A DNA stretch of 64,000 bases, taken from contig JARKIP010000017.1 of the NCBI GenBank assembly GCA_029990175.1, forward strand, positions 10,682,001-10,746,000. Reading direction: 5' to 3'. The notes beneath the pieces are model-generated. The model saw nothing but the letters and a program-made list of their open reading frames with translations. It ran no database searches and was not told where the DNA came from. Source of the stretch: Petunia secreta. Taxonomy: Eukaryota; Streptophyta; Magnoliopsida; Solanales; Solanaceae. Positions 48,942 through 60,722 of this stretch are shown here, one piece after another; the first letter of the stretch is position 1, and each line of letters begins with the position of its first letter. The translations under genes and the position numbers were made by a program.

Positions 48942-51900
48942 TGTTGAACCCTCCCAACAAATGCACACAAGTATGCATAGGGATTTGATTTCAACAAAAT
49001 GGGACTCCAAAGGGCTTCTTTGGAGTCGCCACCTAATTTAAGGATTATTAGGAACCTAAGTTAACTAAAGAGTGCAATTTTATTCTTTATTTAAAAGAAA
49101 TTAAATTCAGAGATTCTAGGCAAGTGGTTCTATTAAATTCGAAAAAAGGTCCCTAACGGGAGCACTTTCGAAAATACTCTAAAAACGGTTAATCCGGCGA
49201 TTTTCACGAATTTTACATAAAGAAAATTAATTTAGAATAAATTTTAAATAAAGATAAATAGATAATGAATAATATAAATAAGATAAGATTTGATTATGCC
49301 AATACTTAGATAAATGAACAACAAAATATGAGATTAATTAAATGAATAATGAAATAATGGTTGGTTGATTAATTAGTTAATTAAATAAACGAGGGGCTAA
49401 ATAAAATTAAATAAATAAAATAAATGATTAGATAAATAATAATAATTGATTAAATAAATAAATAAATAAATAAATAATTGTAATTGATTAAACAAATAAA
49501 TAAATAATTAAAATTAAATAATTAAATAAATGAATAAATTAATTAATTAATTTACTATAAATAAATAAATACCACTTAAATAATTTAATTAATGAGTAAA
49601 TAAATGAATAAATAAATAAATAAATAAATAAATAATAAATGGATAAATAATTAACTTAAATATAAATAATAAATAAATGATTACAATTTTAATTTTTATC
49701 CTTTTGCACTCGATAGTTAGTCAAAGATTCTTATTATCTTAAACTAATTGGCGAGTCCCAAAGAAACGGGATAAGCAATTTATAATCAATCCTAAACATG
49801 CAATAAGATAACAATTTGATAAAGCGGTTATCCTACAAAGTTTCTAATCATGCAAAGTCCTAACCCGGTTTACGGGGATCCTAAAACATACTTTCTAAAG
49901 GGGATGGGAGAGAATTCAATACTTATCTTTCATACTTGGAACTTTATGAGAAAAACATCACAGGAATTCAATACTTAGAGAGAGTGAAAATATGGCAGAC
50001 AGAAGCGGGAAACAGTGAGGGAAAATATAGGTCAGACCTCAAACTTAGCAATCAACAAAAGAAAACATCGTTAACAACACTTGTGTGTTCAAGACTAAAT
50101 CTTTTTTTAAATACTATGATAACAACTCAGAAGGCTTAAGGGACAAGCAAAAAGAAATATGGCAAGAAACTGGGAAGAACTTGAACTAAATATATGGGAT
50201 GTGCGATGAGCTTAAAGTAAAATCAAGTTAGGACTTTGCAAACACATCAGCCCATATTAGAACAGATTTGGATTTACATCCTTAAGGCTACACATACTCA
50301 AATACCTCATGAAACAACCTGGGAAGAAAATTAGAAAGAAACTGAACTTAACAACATCCTACACCCATTAAACATCACCTGCATCACCTGGACATAAACA
50401 CACACAGGTACACCAGCACCTGACCAGACCTAGAGCTGAACATCCTTAACAAAACCTGCTTCCAAACTCAAGCTATCCCACTTATCTGAAGCACCTCTAC
50501 CTCATAGCACTGATTTAAATGAACTCCTCCTTCTACTTACTTTGAAACACCAAAACCAAACTATAACACCTGCTGCACCTGACTTCTAGCAACCATCTAA
50601 ACCAATTGCATAGCCCAGGAACTTCCCCACACTTACCAGCCTACAAACAACCTGAGAGACTGCTCGACTAAGCCCCTGCACCTCTCCTACTCCCTCTGAA
50701 TCACTACAAAACCAAACCAAACCATCTGCATAAACCAAACACACACTTTACATCTACCTGAACCGGCCTACTAGAACTAGACATCAGCAACACTCTGAGT
50801 CAAAACAACCCTCTTTCACACCCTATACACCATAAAACAGCCTACAAGATCTAAAACTAGACCCCTGGCACCACCTCTTACATCCTAAACAAACTACAAA
50901 CCACCCTAAAATTGCCTAAGTTACTTGCTATTGCTGCAGCTATCCAAACAACTTCCACCAGAGACCCTGAACCCTGAACACCTCAAACTAACTTCAACCA
51001 TCTCCAGAAACAACCAGGCATCACTTCTTTACTTCTACACACCTGCAGAAACCTACACAGATAGCAGAGACCCTGCGCTTACCTGAACAGCCAACAATTC
51101 TTTCCACTCTCCTTATAAGCTGCCTGACACCCCTCCAATAAAAACCCCGATATCTCCAACCTCACAAAACAACATCCTCTCTCAAATCCACACAAGAAAA
51201 TAAAGATAAAGCAGGAATAATACCAGTAATTCTATGCTTAAATGAACGAAGGCAAGAAACTAAAGACTTGTCACAAATTTAAAATTACTTGAGCTGGTAT
51301 TTAGAATAAAGGCTTATAACCAGTTTTCGAACATTTCTATTAATATGAGATAAAACTTGTATAATGTCTTAGATTCATTGATATGCCTCTTCAAGAAACT
51401 TGTACATTAAAATAAGTAATGCCTTTCAAAACTGAAAGGGAAACTTTCATAACTCAGTATCGTTTTACCATCAAGAACCTTTACAACAAGCTTAACTTCT
51501 ATACATAAAACTGAAATTATTTCCTGAACAAAAGCATAGTTTCATTCTGAAAAAATGTGAAGAACAAATTTTATCCAACATAAAATCAATTTAGAATGAA
51601 TGAGAGGCTTAAGTTTTACCTCTTCTAGGACAGTGAACGAGGCGTAGGATCCGAAGAAAGCGACTCGACTAAGCGACGCGAGCAAGGGTGATGACAAAAA
51701 TAGCAAAGCGACGGCACAAATAATGAAATGCAAACACAAGACAAATGTCAGGAAATCAACAGAAAGTAGTAACACTATCTGTTTGTTGAAACCTCAACTG
51801 CGACTAAAACGCCTATGTGTGTATACTGCTGCTGCTGCTGATCTCCATTTGAATTTTCCTAAACCCTAAACTTCAAGACCGCCTCAAAAATGAATAAAAG

Positions 51901-52634
51901 CTAAGAATTTATACCTGAGATTTTAGGGCTTGGCTCCCGTTTGAAATTCCCATTTGACCCTTACTCCTCTTTGCTTCCCTTTCAAGACCAGGTTGAAAAG
52001 GGTCTAATCCTCTCGGAGTATACCATTTTCACCTTTGTCTCTAAGAGATTTGCCCGTTAGGGTCGATTTATGGCTCGGATTAAAAGCTCGAATTTAAACA
52101 AACGGTTGCGATTCACGCTTTGCTGGAGAGAGAGAGAGAGTGTGTGTAAAAGGATGGAGGGGACCATGGTTTTTGAATGTTCTGGAGTTGGATATGGGAG
52201 GAAGTTGGGGATTAGGGAAGGGGAATTAGATTAGGGTTCTGATAATTGGGGAAAGGAGTGGGCCGGGTAGGAATTGGGTCGTGGGTGTTCTGATGAGTAA
52301 AGTGTGTGTGTGAAATGGATGTGGGTTGATGGGCCTCTGAAAGGGAAATGTATATGTGTGTGTTGTATGTATATATGGGTTGCGAAATTAAGCCCTATTT
52401 TAGGGAATAAAACGTTTTTGGCCCCTTTTCTTTAACTAAACTAATTGAAATATAATTTACGCATATAAGCTACATTAGGGTAAGCGATATAATTTAGCCC
52501 TTTCTATGAAACTAATTAGTTCACTTTAATTAATTTTAATTAATTAATCTTAATTTAAATTTTATTTTAATGCTTGAATTTCATTTAAATAATTAGTCAT
52601 TAATTAAACATCGGGACGAAATTGGGTGTCAACA
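48942..52634 (-). repeat. 5' LTR of gag-only element
   Basis: This is 3693 bp, colinear with 37551-41702 and a few percent different by eye. It carries a 499-bp deletion filled with about 10 bases (49914-49923) and a longer AAATAAAT tract. A GAGAGA microsatellite is near 52125-52140. Confidence 0.85.
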
Positions 52635-52639
52635 AGCGG
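52635..52639. repeat. Target-site duplication of gag-only element (right)
   Basis: AGCGG pairs with AGTGG at 37546-37550. LINE ORF2 sequence resumes immediately to the right. Confidence 0.65.
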
Positions 52640-54744
52640 GGCTGCTCCAATACACCTTTATATACCTGAATTTGGACAATACTCTTCTAGGAATTTAACC
52701 ATCATTGGCCATTCATTAGGAGCTGAGTATATACCTGGATATCTCACCAACAAGAACTTGTGTAAGTTCCAATTAACTTCATGGGCTACCCGCTGGAACG
52801 AGACTTTTCCACCATGAGCCACTGTGTTGCGCCTTTTCCAGAGTTCCTACACGACAAAGGCAAGAATTGCTTGACACATTAACCTCAGCCAAGGACGTTT
52901 TCTACACTGCCACCACTTTAATTAATTGATGAAATCTCCAATCTTGGTCACAAACCCCATCGCATTTGCATAGTACGACCACACACTTTTTGCAATTGAA
53001 CTTGTAACAGATAAGTGCTCACGAGTTTCCTCTTTAGAATGAACACAACACCTACAACGTGAAGGAACATTGTACCCAATTCTCTTCAATTCATTATCTA
53101 GGGGCAGCTTGCCTTTCCATGCTCGCCAAAGTACAAAAGAAATTTTGAAAGGCATGCCCTTCAACCACATAAGCTTATACTCCTCTTTCACATTACCTTT
53201 GCCTCGAACATAATTATAAGCACTACTTACCGTGAATTGGCCATTCGAAGTAAGCTCCCACGTTGCAAAATCTCGCACTTGCGCAATGTTCCCCGGCTGA
53301 ATAGTGTCTACAACATGTTGCGCTAAATCACTTGGTAATGCTTCAAAAAGGAGTTGCTGATTCCATCCATTATCATTCTAGAAATCCTTCACCACATTCA
53401 ATTCCTCCCTTACATAAAACCTGCGAGGAACAACAAAATACAAGGCACCAACACGTGACCAATTGTCATACTAAAAATGAGACGACCCTTGCCTAACATG
53501 CCAAATAATCTCATGATCTACCATCTCCCTAACAAGTAACATCTTTTTCCAAATAGGAGAACCATCAGTGTATGGCACAATAGAGTAATGCAATTTTTTA
53601 TAATACTTATTGGCCATAAAAGTACCCCAAAGAGAAGTTTTCGTCCTAAAGTTCCACCACAATTTTGCAAATAAAGCATTTGCAACATCATATAAAGATT
53701 TAAATCTCACACCTTCCTCACCTGGTGGCTTTCACAAAGTATCCCAAGAGGCCCAATGCCTCCTTGAATTCTCCTCAGAATTATTCCAAAAGAAATTAGC
53801 AAAAATCCTGTGAAGTTGATCAATAACACAATCCGGGGGATTGACTGCAGACAAAAGATGAATAGGCATAATTTGAAGCACATGCATAATCAAAACAGCA
53901 CTACCTCCATAAGACAACATTTTTGCCTTCCAAGATTGCAACTTCTGCCTTATCTTTGACACAAGGTCATCAAACTGAGCCTTATTTCTTCTTTTGTGTG
54001 TAACTGGACACCCTAAGTAAGTAAAAGGAAAAGTACCTCTTTCAATTTGAGAAATATACTCCACACTGTCAACAATCTCCTGTTCAACCTGGTGATACAA
54101 ATAAATAACACTCTTCTCTTTATTGATCTTCTGACCGCTGGCACCCTCATAGGCATCCAGCACCCCCATAATGAGCCTCAGAGAAGTAGTATCAGCTGAA
54201 TAAAATAAGATAGTGTCATCTGCATATGCTAAGTGGTAGATAGGAGGACTCCACTTAGGCATAGCAAAGCCTTTGAATATAGCATTCTCATGTAAAGCAT
54301 TTAGGGCCCTGGACAAAACTTCAGCTAAAAGAATGAATAAAGTGGAGACAAAGGGTCCCCTTTGCTTCAAACCCCTAGAAGAATTAAAGAAATCATGTGG
54401 CTGCCCATAAAAAAGAACGAATACCAATTGTTAGATAAAAGCCTCCAAACAATATCAATGCATCTCTCACTGAACCCCACCTTTCTCAGAACCTTGGCCA
54501 TAAATAACCAAGACACACGATCATGTGCTTTCATCATATCAAGTTTGATTACAACATTGGCATCTTTAGCTCTTTTTCTAATATCATCAACGATCTCCTA
54601 AACTAGTAGCACATTTTCAACAGTACTTCTACCCCTAACAAAACCAGCCTATGTAGGAGATATAAAATCAGGTAACAAATCAACTAACCTATCATGCAAG
54701 ACCCTGGAAATCACTTTGTTTGAGAAGTTACTCAAACTAATAGG
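52640..54744 (-). pseudogene. LINE ORF2 middle part: RT core to zinc finger
   Basis: The RT fingers/palm sequence can be read from 54744 (RPISLSN region) through 54427. The best frame, 54427-53732, holds the active site AYADDTILFY and the thumb phrase PFTYLGCP. Then come LWGTFMANKYY (53710-53471) and the zf-RVT region (53278-52922) with LWRAWKGKLP and a CRCCVHSKEETREH finger. The final ELWKRRNTVAHGG leads to 52640. Several stops and frameshifts separate these pieces. Its 5' side is cut by the 1.5-kb insert and its 3' side by the gag-only element. Confidence 0.78.
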
Positions 54745-55751
54745 CCTCAGCTAAATGAACAGGCAGCTCAATAAAGCAAGAAAGTCGATTTGCATAGATA
54801 AGAGAACAGAGTACTAGAACAAAGATCAATTATGACAAACTCTCAGCATGTTATCATTCAGGAAAGATGTTTAGATCTCAACCCCAACATAATTAGCATT
54901 CCAGGATATGACATTACAAATGGATCTCAAGTCCTACCAAACTGCTGAAATTGATATAACTGCACTTTCTTAGAGAAAATTTTACAATACTCTGCTATTA
55001 ACTCATCGCTAGTTCATCTCATGTTACTTTCTCAAGTCAAATACTGCACGCTCATGCTTTTGAGCTCACTGTTACCTCTCTCACACCGGGTAACATAAAT
55101 GACAAATGTTTTCAATTTAACATTCTTATGCTCACCTTGCACAAGATGGTCTTGAGATGAGAGGAATTATTCTATGCAATAGAGGTTACATGTGTGAACA
55201 AGATGGTGAGAGTGTAAATCACTTATTTATGCGACGGAGGCTACATGTGTGAACAAGATAGTGAGAGTGTAAATCACTTGTTACGCACTCTACAGTGGCT
55301 AGAGTGAAAGCCTATCTTACTGATAATGCCAGAAACTTCTACTAATAGGACATACATGTCTCCAGATTATGTAATATCCATTTGTCAAGGCCACTCACTT
55401 CCTGTATTGGAAAAACAAAAGGGAAATTATAACACATTCTAAAGAAGCTATGCCATTTATTTCCGGAAAGCCTGTACAACATTATTTCCAGCAAAATTGC
55501 AAAGGAATCATGATTGAAAATGAAGGAAAAATTCAAAACAAAGCATCATCTTTTGTACCTTTGTACTTAAATCCATTTCTTCTATTTCTCAAATAGAAAT
55601 GCGACACTTCCCTAATCGTGGTACTTGACCACACAAACTTGGAAGCTTCTGCTGTAGTTTCATTGTTTTTGCAGTTTTGTGCGACACAAGTAGTATTTAG
55701 TTATGTTGCAAGGTTTCATCCTGGTAGATCTATAAAAATTGGTCATCCAGA

Positions 55752-56034
55752 CAGGGGCGGACCTACATGGTGGGGGTGGGTGCACCGGCACTTGCTGGCG
55801 TCGAAAAGAATTGTGCGTATATATATGTATATATGACAGAAAATGTGTATACATATTTAAATGTGCACCCAAAAGAACAAAAGCTAATTGGGTGTATTGG
55901 TAACGCAGATGTTTAAAGTTGGCTCCTAAGCTGGAGACTTGGGTTCGAACCCCAGCTCCTACAATTTCCTTTATACTCTTTTCTTCAATTTTATCTGGTG
56001 CCCCCACTGAGTTGAAATCCTGAGTCCGCCCCTG
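55752..56034 (+). mobile_element. hAT-type MITE, 283 bp
   Basis: Terminal inverted repeats are CAGGGGCGGAC and GTCCGCCCCTG. A perfect 8-bp target duplication, CATCCAGA, flanks it at 55744-55751 and 56035-56042. An 8-bp duplication and CAGGGG ends are hallmarks of hAT. It has no transposase and would need an autonomous partner. A tRNA-like segment lies inside. Confidence 0.9.
55889..55962 (+). ncRNA. tRNA-like segment within the hAT MITE
   Basis: A perfect B-box, GGTTCGAACCC, is at 55942-55952. An A-box-like TGGGTGTATTGG lies about 45 bases upstream (55889-55900), the spacing of internal Pol III promoters. The sequence between has an anticodon-arm-like CTCCTAAGCTGGAG. It lacks a convincing acceptor stem, so it is not a functional tRNA gene. 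Confidence 0.5.
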
Positions 56035-56200
56035 CATCCAGAAGCAGTCAAACTTATTTCTGCACAACTACATGTCTTAAAATTAAATATAGATACAAAG
56101 TTCAGTTTCCGTGTACAAAGGCCACTAAGAAAAAGTAAAAAAGATAAGCTTTGAAAACATATTGCACATGCTCAATGAAACTGAACAATGACATTTTCAT

Positions 56201-57766
56201 TTACTTATCGATGACCTGTTCACTTAAATAGTGCCTCACAGAGAAAGTGGACACATTAGGCTTCTTAGGGAGGAGCACTAAATTTGTATGAGATGCAAAT
56301 CTAGGGATATCATGGCCAGCAAAGAAGGCCTGCACCATATAAGTAAGATCAGCATCAATAACATCCCAACACACTTGATAAAACTTCCCTGAAAAGCCAT
56401 CAGGGCCTGAAGCACTATCACCATTCAAGCCAAAAACTGCTTTCTTCACCTCTTCCATGGAAGGAATTTCTTCAATAGCAAGATTTTGATCCACACTAAC
56501 CATTTCAGGCACATGTAAAAGCAAGTCAAAGTTCAATTCTTGGCCATCATTTGCAAATTGTTGTTGAAAAAACTCCAAAGCTTCAGCAGCCATATCTTCT
56601 TCATCATTAAGCCAATTTCCAAGCCTATCCTGGATTCTATGAATTTTAAGCTTCTTCCTCCTTCCTTGTACCTGAGCATGAAAAAATTTAGTATTGCGAT
56701 CACCATCTTTAAACCACTGAAAACCTGTTTTTTGCTTCACAAATTCCTCCTCTAAATGGAGCACCCTTTTCAATTCAGCTTCAGCTTTCTTCAATTGCTC
56801 CCTATGATATGCATCAAGTGATTCTTCAAGCTTTAGCTCATGAGCTTTAATAATGTCTTCCAGTGAGGCAATTTTCTGAAAAATATTGCCAAAAGTAGCT
56901 TTGCTCCACCTTGATAAGGCCTGCTTTACTTTCTTCAATTTCCTATGAAATATTATAAAAGGATCCCCTACATAATCACACACCCAATTATCCTGCACAA
57001 CTTGCAAGAAGGATTCATTATCAGTCCAGAAATTCAAAAATTTGAAGGATTTAATAATAGTAGAAGAATCAGTCGAACACTTTATCAGCAAAGGAGAATG
57101 ATCAGATCCAGTCCTGGCAAGGTGTTCAATGTCAATCTTAGGAAAAAAATCCATGAACTCCTTATTAGCAAAACATCTATCAATCCTCTTCAAGATGAAC
57201 TGATTTTCAATCCTCCCATTCCACAAAGTGTAAATAGTACCTGTATACCCTAAGTCAGTAACTCCACATGCAGCTATGGTAGCAGCAAAATCACCAACTT
57301 CTTGAGTCAACACTGGAAGACCACCATATTTTTCTTCTTCAGAGAGAATAACATTGAAGTCACCCCCAATGATCCATGGCTTAACCATAATAGATGCTAA
57401 GAATTGCAAGGAATCCCACAGCTCCATTCTTTCAATTCTATCACACTTAGCATAAACTAAGGTAAGAAAAAAATCATGATTCTGTACATTATGATGCAGC
57501 TTCAAAGTCAGTTGTTGCTCCTGGTCATCCACTACTGTCACAGTATAATCTTCCCCAATGAAAGCCCAAATCTTCCCATTGACATTCGTGAAAGACCAAT
57601 ACATTCCCAATCTCACGCCATAATACTGGACTCTACAGGGCTCCTGAAAAGGTTCAAGCAACCCTATAAAATCAAAATAATGATGCCTATGCAATGTATT
57701 CAACCTTGTGAACGCCTCCTTCGTATCAACTGATCGTATATTCCAAATCAAAGCTTTATTCATCAT
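56201..57766 (-). pseudogene. LINE ORF2 N-terminal part: endonuclease and RT start
   Basis: A 521-residue open frame starts MMNKALIWNIRS. It contains an AP-type endonuclease that nicks target DNA: GLLEPF (Glu), WIIGGDFNVIL near residue 132 (Asp/Asn), and TGSDHSPLL near residue 242 (catalytic Asp-His). A linker with coiled-coil potential follows (KLEESLDAYHREQLKKAEAE). RT begins with GFQWFKDGDRNTKFFH and SASGPDGFSGKFYQ. The frame runs about 15 residues past the point where it should enter the next RT motif, because of the insert at 56215. Its ATG shares one base with the ORF1 stop. Confidence 0.82.
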
Positions 57767-60230
57767 TAAACTTTTGATTTAGAACTCCAAACTGGTTGTA
57801 TCCTGGAAATTGGCCCAGGCTCTTTCTTAGTACATCTGACACCTTTCTTTGGTACATCTCTAGGTGACAAATCACCTTCCCTGGCCATTCGTAGGAAGTT
57901 GTGGGCTGTTGATTCCTCGTCTTCACCATTAATACATGCTGCATCTCCCACATCATCTTGTAGCCCAAGCTGCTTACTAGGAGAATGTCGTTCTTGCCTT
58001 TGCAAAATGTCTTTACTATCACTGAATTGTAAAGAGTTTAGTAAAGCTTTTTCACCCTCAGTAAAATCCTCCTTTGAAATGCCCTTGGACAAACTCCCAT
58101 CGCGTTGTAAATTTGAACCAGTGTCCAAATGGATCAACTGAGAAGGTACTGATTTGTCAGAAGTATTAAGAGGTACATGATCTTCGATGGGATTAGGATT
58201 TGCGAGTAAAGGAATATCATGGGAAGGAATAATTACGGTCTCACTGGTATGCACATTACACGCAACATTGACCTGAGCAGTCAGCAATTTTAATTTAGCC
58301 AAGGGAATTAATTCCTCTTTAGTCATAGGAAATAATCCTCCAGCTTTATTTAATAAAGCCTGCACATCTTCATTAATAACCTGATTACCCTTAGCTCCCT
58401 TTATCAACGCCTCTTCATGACATGAATTAACTCCAGCATTAATCACCTGTAATAAGCGATTTAAAGAACCCCCAGTTTTAGTCAAAGAATCACGCGCATA
58501 AGCATTTAATGCGCGTAAACCATTAGCTGCTTTCCCACTGGAATATGGAGTTCCTCCAGCTTTAATATCGTGATCATTAATTAGCGTCAAACCCTCAACT
58601 TGATTGCCTGAATTTAATGTAGTCCTAGGTAAAATAGGAGTCAACATTAACTCCTTTCCCAACGTGAAATCAGTTTCCTGAGCTGGCACGCGTGTGGAAA
58701 TATGCAGACCCTCAACTTTAATGCCCGTTGGGTTTCCGGAAGCTTCAATGCCTACAGCTTTTGGTGTCGAACTCCCATCTTTAAACTCACTCTGATTCCC
58801 TTCTTTAATTCTCTTCCCATCAGCTAACACATTCACAACACCCTTCAGCTTTAAGGCCGTTACATATTTCTCATTAATTTCTACACCTCGTTTTTCCGCA
58901 GTATCTTTGTCCAGGGACAACTCACCCCTAGCTTTAATATGGTCAGCATTAATTGCAATCCCAGCTTTTGTAACATTCAACTTTGTGCTAGGGTTCTCAA
59001 CTAACTTAACAGCTTTGTCATTGTTTGCATTCACCTCTGTAGGAATAAATTCCTCCTCATTTTGTAACACATCAAAAGCATTAATGTTGCGTGCAGCCTC
59101 CTTATTACCAAGTTGTTCTTGAATGTTAACACCACCGTTGGTTTTCTTCCTTGTAACAACCTGCCAAGCATTTGGATCACGAAGAGGATTCTGTCTTTTC
59201 ACCATATTGCCTAGCTTCCTGCCTTGAGGTTCATTGTACCCATGGGTGCCCTTAATATCATGTGCTCCACTTGGCCCCGGATTCCTTACTACTTTGCCAC
59301 TTTAACACCTTGTTGAGTAACACCTGTCTTTATTATCCGCACCTCGACTAATGGAATCATCATACAAATCTGGATGTAGGACTCGACATTCTTCATCAAC
59401 ATGTCCTTGCAAGCAACATTGAGAACAATACTTTGGAAGATAATCATACATAATTTTAATACATTTAGACTTCTTCTTCCTCGTATCTTAATCTACCTCT
59501 ATTATATCAATTTCCTGTGGAAATCTCCTAACAAGTCAATTTCCACCTTCACCCTAGCACAACTAGGCCGTGTGTGGTTCAATGTAGCTGCGTCCAAGTG
59601 TAGGGGCTTACCAACTGCCAAAGCTAAGGAAAAAATGCATTCCTTCACAAAAAAAATTAGGAGGCAAGTTTGGGAAGGAGATCCAACCTATAGCAATTGA
59701 TGTCTCTTTTCTAGGATCACACCAAGGATCCCACTTTAAGGTTCTCATAAAAAATGATTCACGACCAACTTTAATCCAATGTCCTTTCGAAAGCAAGTTG
59801 ACATAGTCTTCAAAATGTGAGCAACGGATTAAAATACTCCTATAGTCTAGGGAACCAATAACACAGTTTCCTTTAACCTCGCATTGAGTAGGAATAACTT
59901 TGCGAAGATCATTCAGCTCTGGTGATCCATACGTAAATTTTCCAATGATCCCATAAATCAATTTCGTAGAAGCTATGGATTGTTGAACCTTTTTTTTATT
60001 CCACATCATTGTAGGTCGTCCGTTAAGTTTTTTTGGATGTTGAATGGGCAGTGAAGGAGCTTTAACAGCTTGGGTCTCGAGAGTTTGTGAGGGTGGAACC
60101 ACCACTGCAGCGTAGAAGGCAGTAGCGGGGATTGGTGTGGGCTGATACGATATAGGGGTGGTGGGGTGGGCTGAGCAACCCCAGTGGGGGGCTGCCCAGT
60201 TGCCTGATTGGCCATGGGAGAAGTCAAGAA
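57766..60230 (-). pseudogene. LINE ORF1 with DUF4283-like domain and zinc knuckle
   Basis: The N-terminal part (60105-59608) carries the DUF4283-like RNA-binding domain (KLIYGIIGKFTYGSP, RCSHFEDYVNLLSKGHW, RTLKWDPW). The next stretch is readable only after frame changes, and holds a CCHC knuckle, CSQCCLQGHVDEEC, near 59385-59430. The C-terminal 479 codons (59205-57766) are one open frame, low in complexity and without a named domain. At least two frameshifts disrupt the protein between 59640 and 59206. ORF1 proteins bind LINE RNA. The start near 60230 is a guess. Confidence 0.72.
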
Positions 60231-60275
60231 GAAGCAGCGCCTAAATCGCGTAGAATCGCCTGTAAATCGCCTTCT

Positions 60276-60722
60276 CCTAGAGAGAAAAAGCGTGGGTTGG
60301 GGTTTAGAGTTTTTATTTATAGACTAAATCCTAGGGATTTTTAGGTGTCGAAATTGGTATCCCTTTTGACAAGATTAACCTTAACGGTACTAATTGGATA
60401 AGGCTACAATTCAAAAATTTATCTTTGAGGAGGGAAAAACTAAAATAATACACCTTTGGAGACTTTCAATTCGTCCAGCGCATGAGGGAGTGTACGGGGA
60501 GAGATAGTGAATGAGAGATGGGGCTGCTGACTTGTTTTGGTTTGGATATTTATTAGTTAAAAAAGGGAGATTTGCACGGGTATGCTGGGATTAGGGCTAT
60601 GGGTTACGAAATTGGCCCTTTTTCCTTTAAAATCAAGAATTTACTTTAAATTTTAAAAATTGACCTTGTATATAATAATCTAACATCAATTAAAAATTTT
60701 AGGCCAAAATTGGGTGCCAATA
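60276..60722 (-). repeat. Tat-like LTR fragment, right of LINE
   Basis: On the minus strand it begins ATTGGCACCCAATTTTGG and contains AAGGTCAATTTTT, both similar to the start of the fragment at 30239. A TATA-like TATAAATAAAAAC lies at about 60312-60324. No coding potential. It joins CRM-3 pol at 60723. Confidence 0.5.

Larger units (their letters stand above)
37551..52634 (-). mobile_element. Gag-only Tat-type LTR element (TR-GAG-like), 15.1 kb
   Basis: Two direct LTRs of 4152 and 3693 bp flank 7.2 kb of internal sequence. The minus-strand order is 5' LTR (48942-52634), PBS, 1.25-kb leader, gag, a 3.5-kb non-coding 3' region rich in repeats, polypurine tract and 3' LTR (37551-41702). There is no protease, RT, RNase H or integrase anywhere inside. 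This fits the non-autonomous class called TR-GAG, which depends on an autonomous partner. The gag style is Tat/Ogre-like. It is inserted in LINE ORF2 with the AGYGG duplication. Confidence 0.8.
54745..56215. other. 1.5-kb insert in the LINE RT domain
   Basis: This separates two parts of RT that are contiguous in intact LINEs. It has no complete gene. A plus-strand stretch near 55150-55300 reads like a zf-RVT finger (CNRGYMCEQDGESVNHLF), and 53 bp or so of it is directly duplicated. Its two ends are imperfect inverted repeats around TGAACAGG (54757 and 56211). It contains the hAT MITE at 55752-56034. The element class is unknown. Confidence 0.45.
35803..60265 (-). mobile_element. LINE (non-LTR retrotransposon), interrupted twice
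   Basis: The minus-strand order is ORF1, ORF2 with endonuclease, RT, zinc finger and RNase H, a 3' region, and a poly(A) tract (35803-35817 as T/A on the plus strand). A 15-kb element (37551-52634) separates the zinc finger from RNase H, and a 1.5-kb insert (about 54745-56215) interrupts RT. A candidate 10-bp target duplication, ATCRCCTTCT with one mismatch, lies at 35793-35802 and 60266-60275. ORF1 and RT are broken, so it is dead. Confidence 0.8.

Noticed and set aside
55889..55962. Functional tRNA gene
   Set aside because: The B-box is good but the acceptor stem does not pair, and it lies wholly within a MITE.
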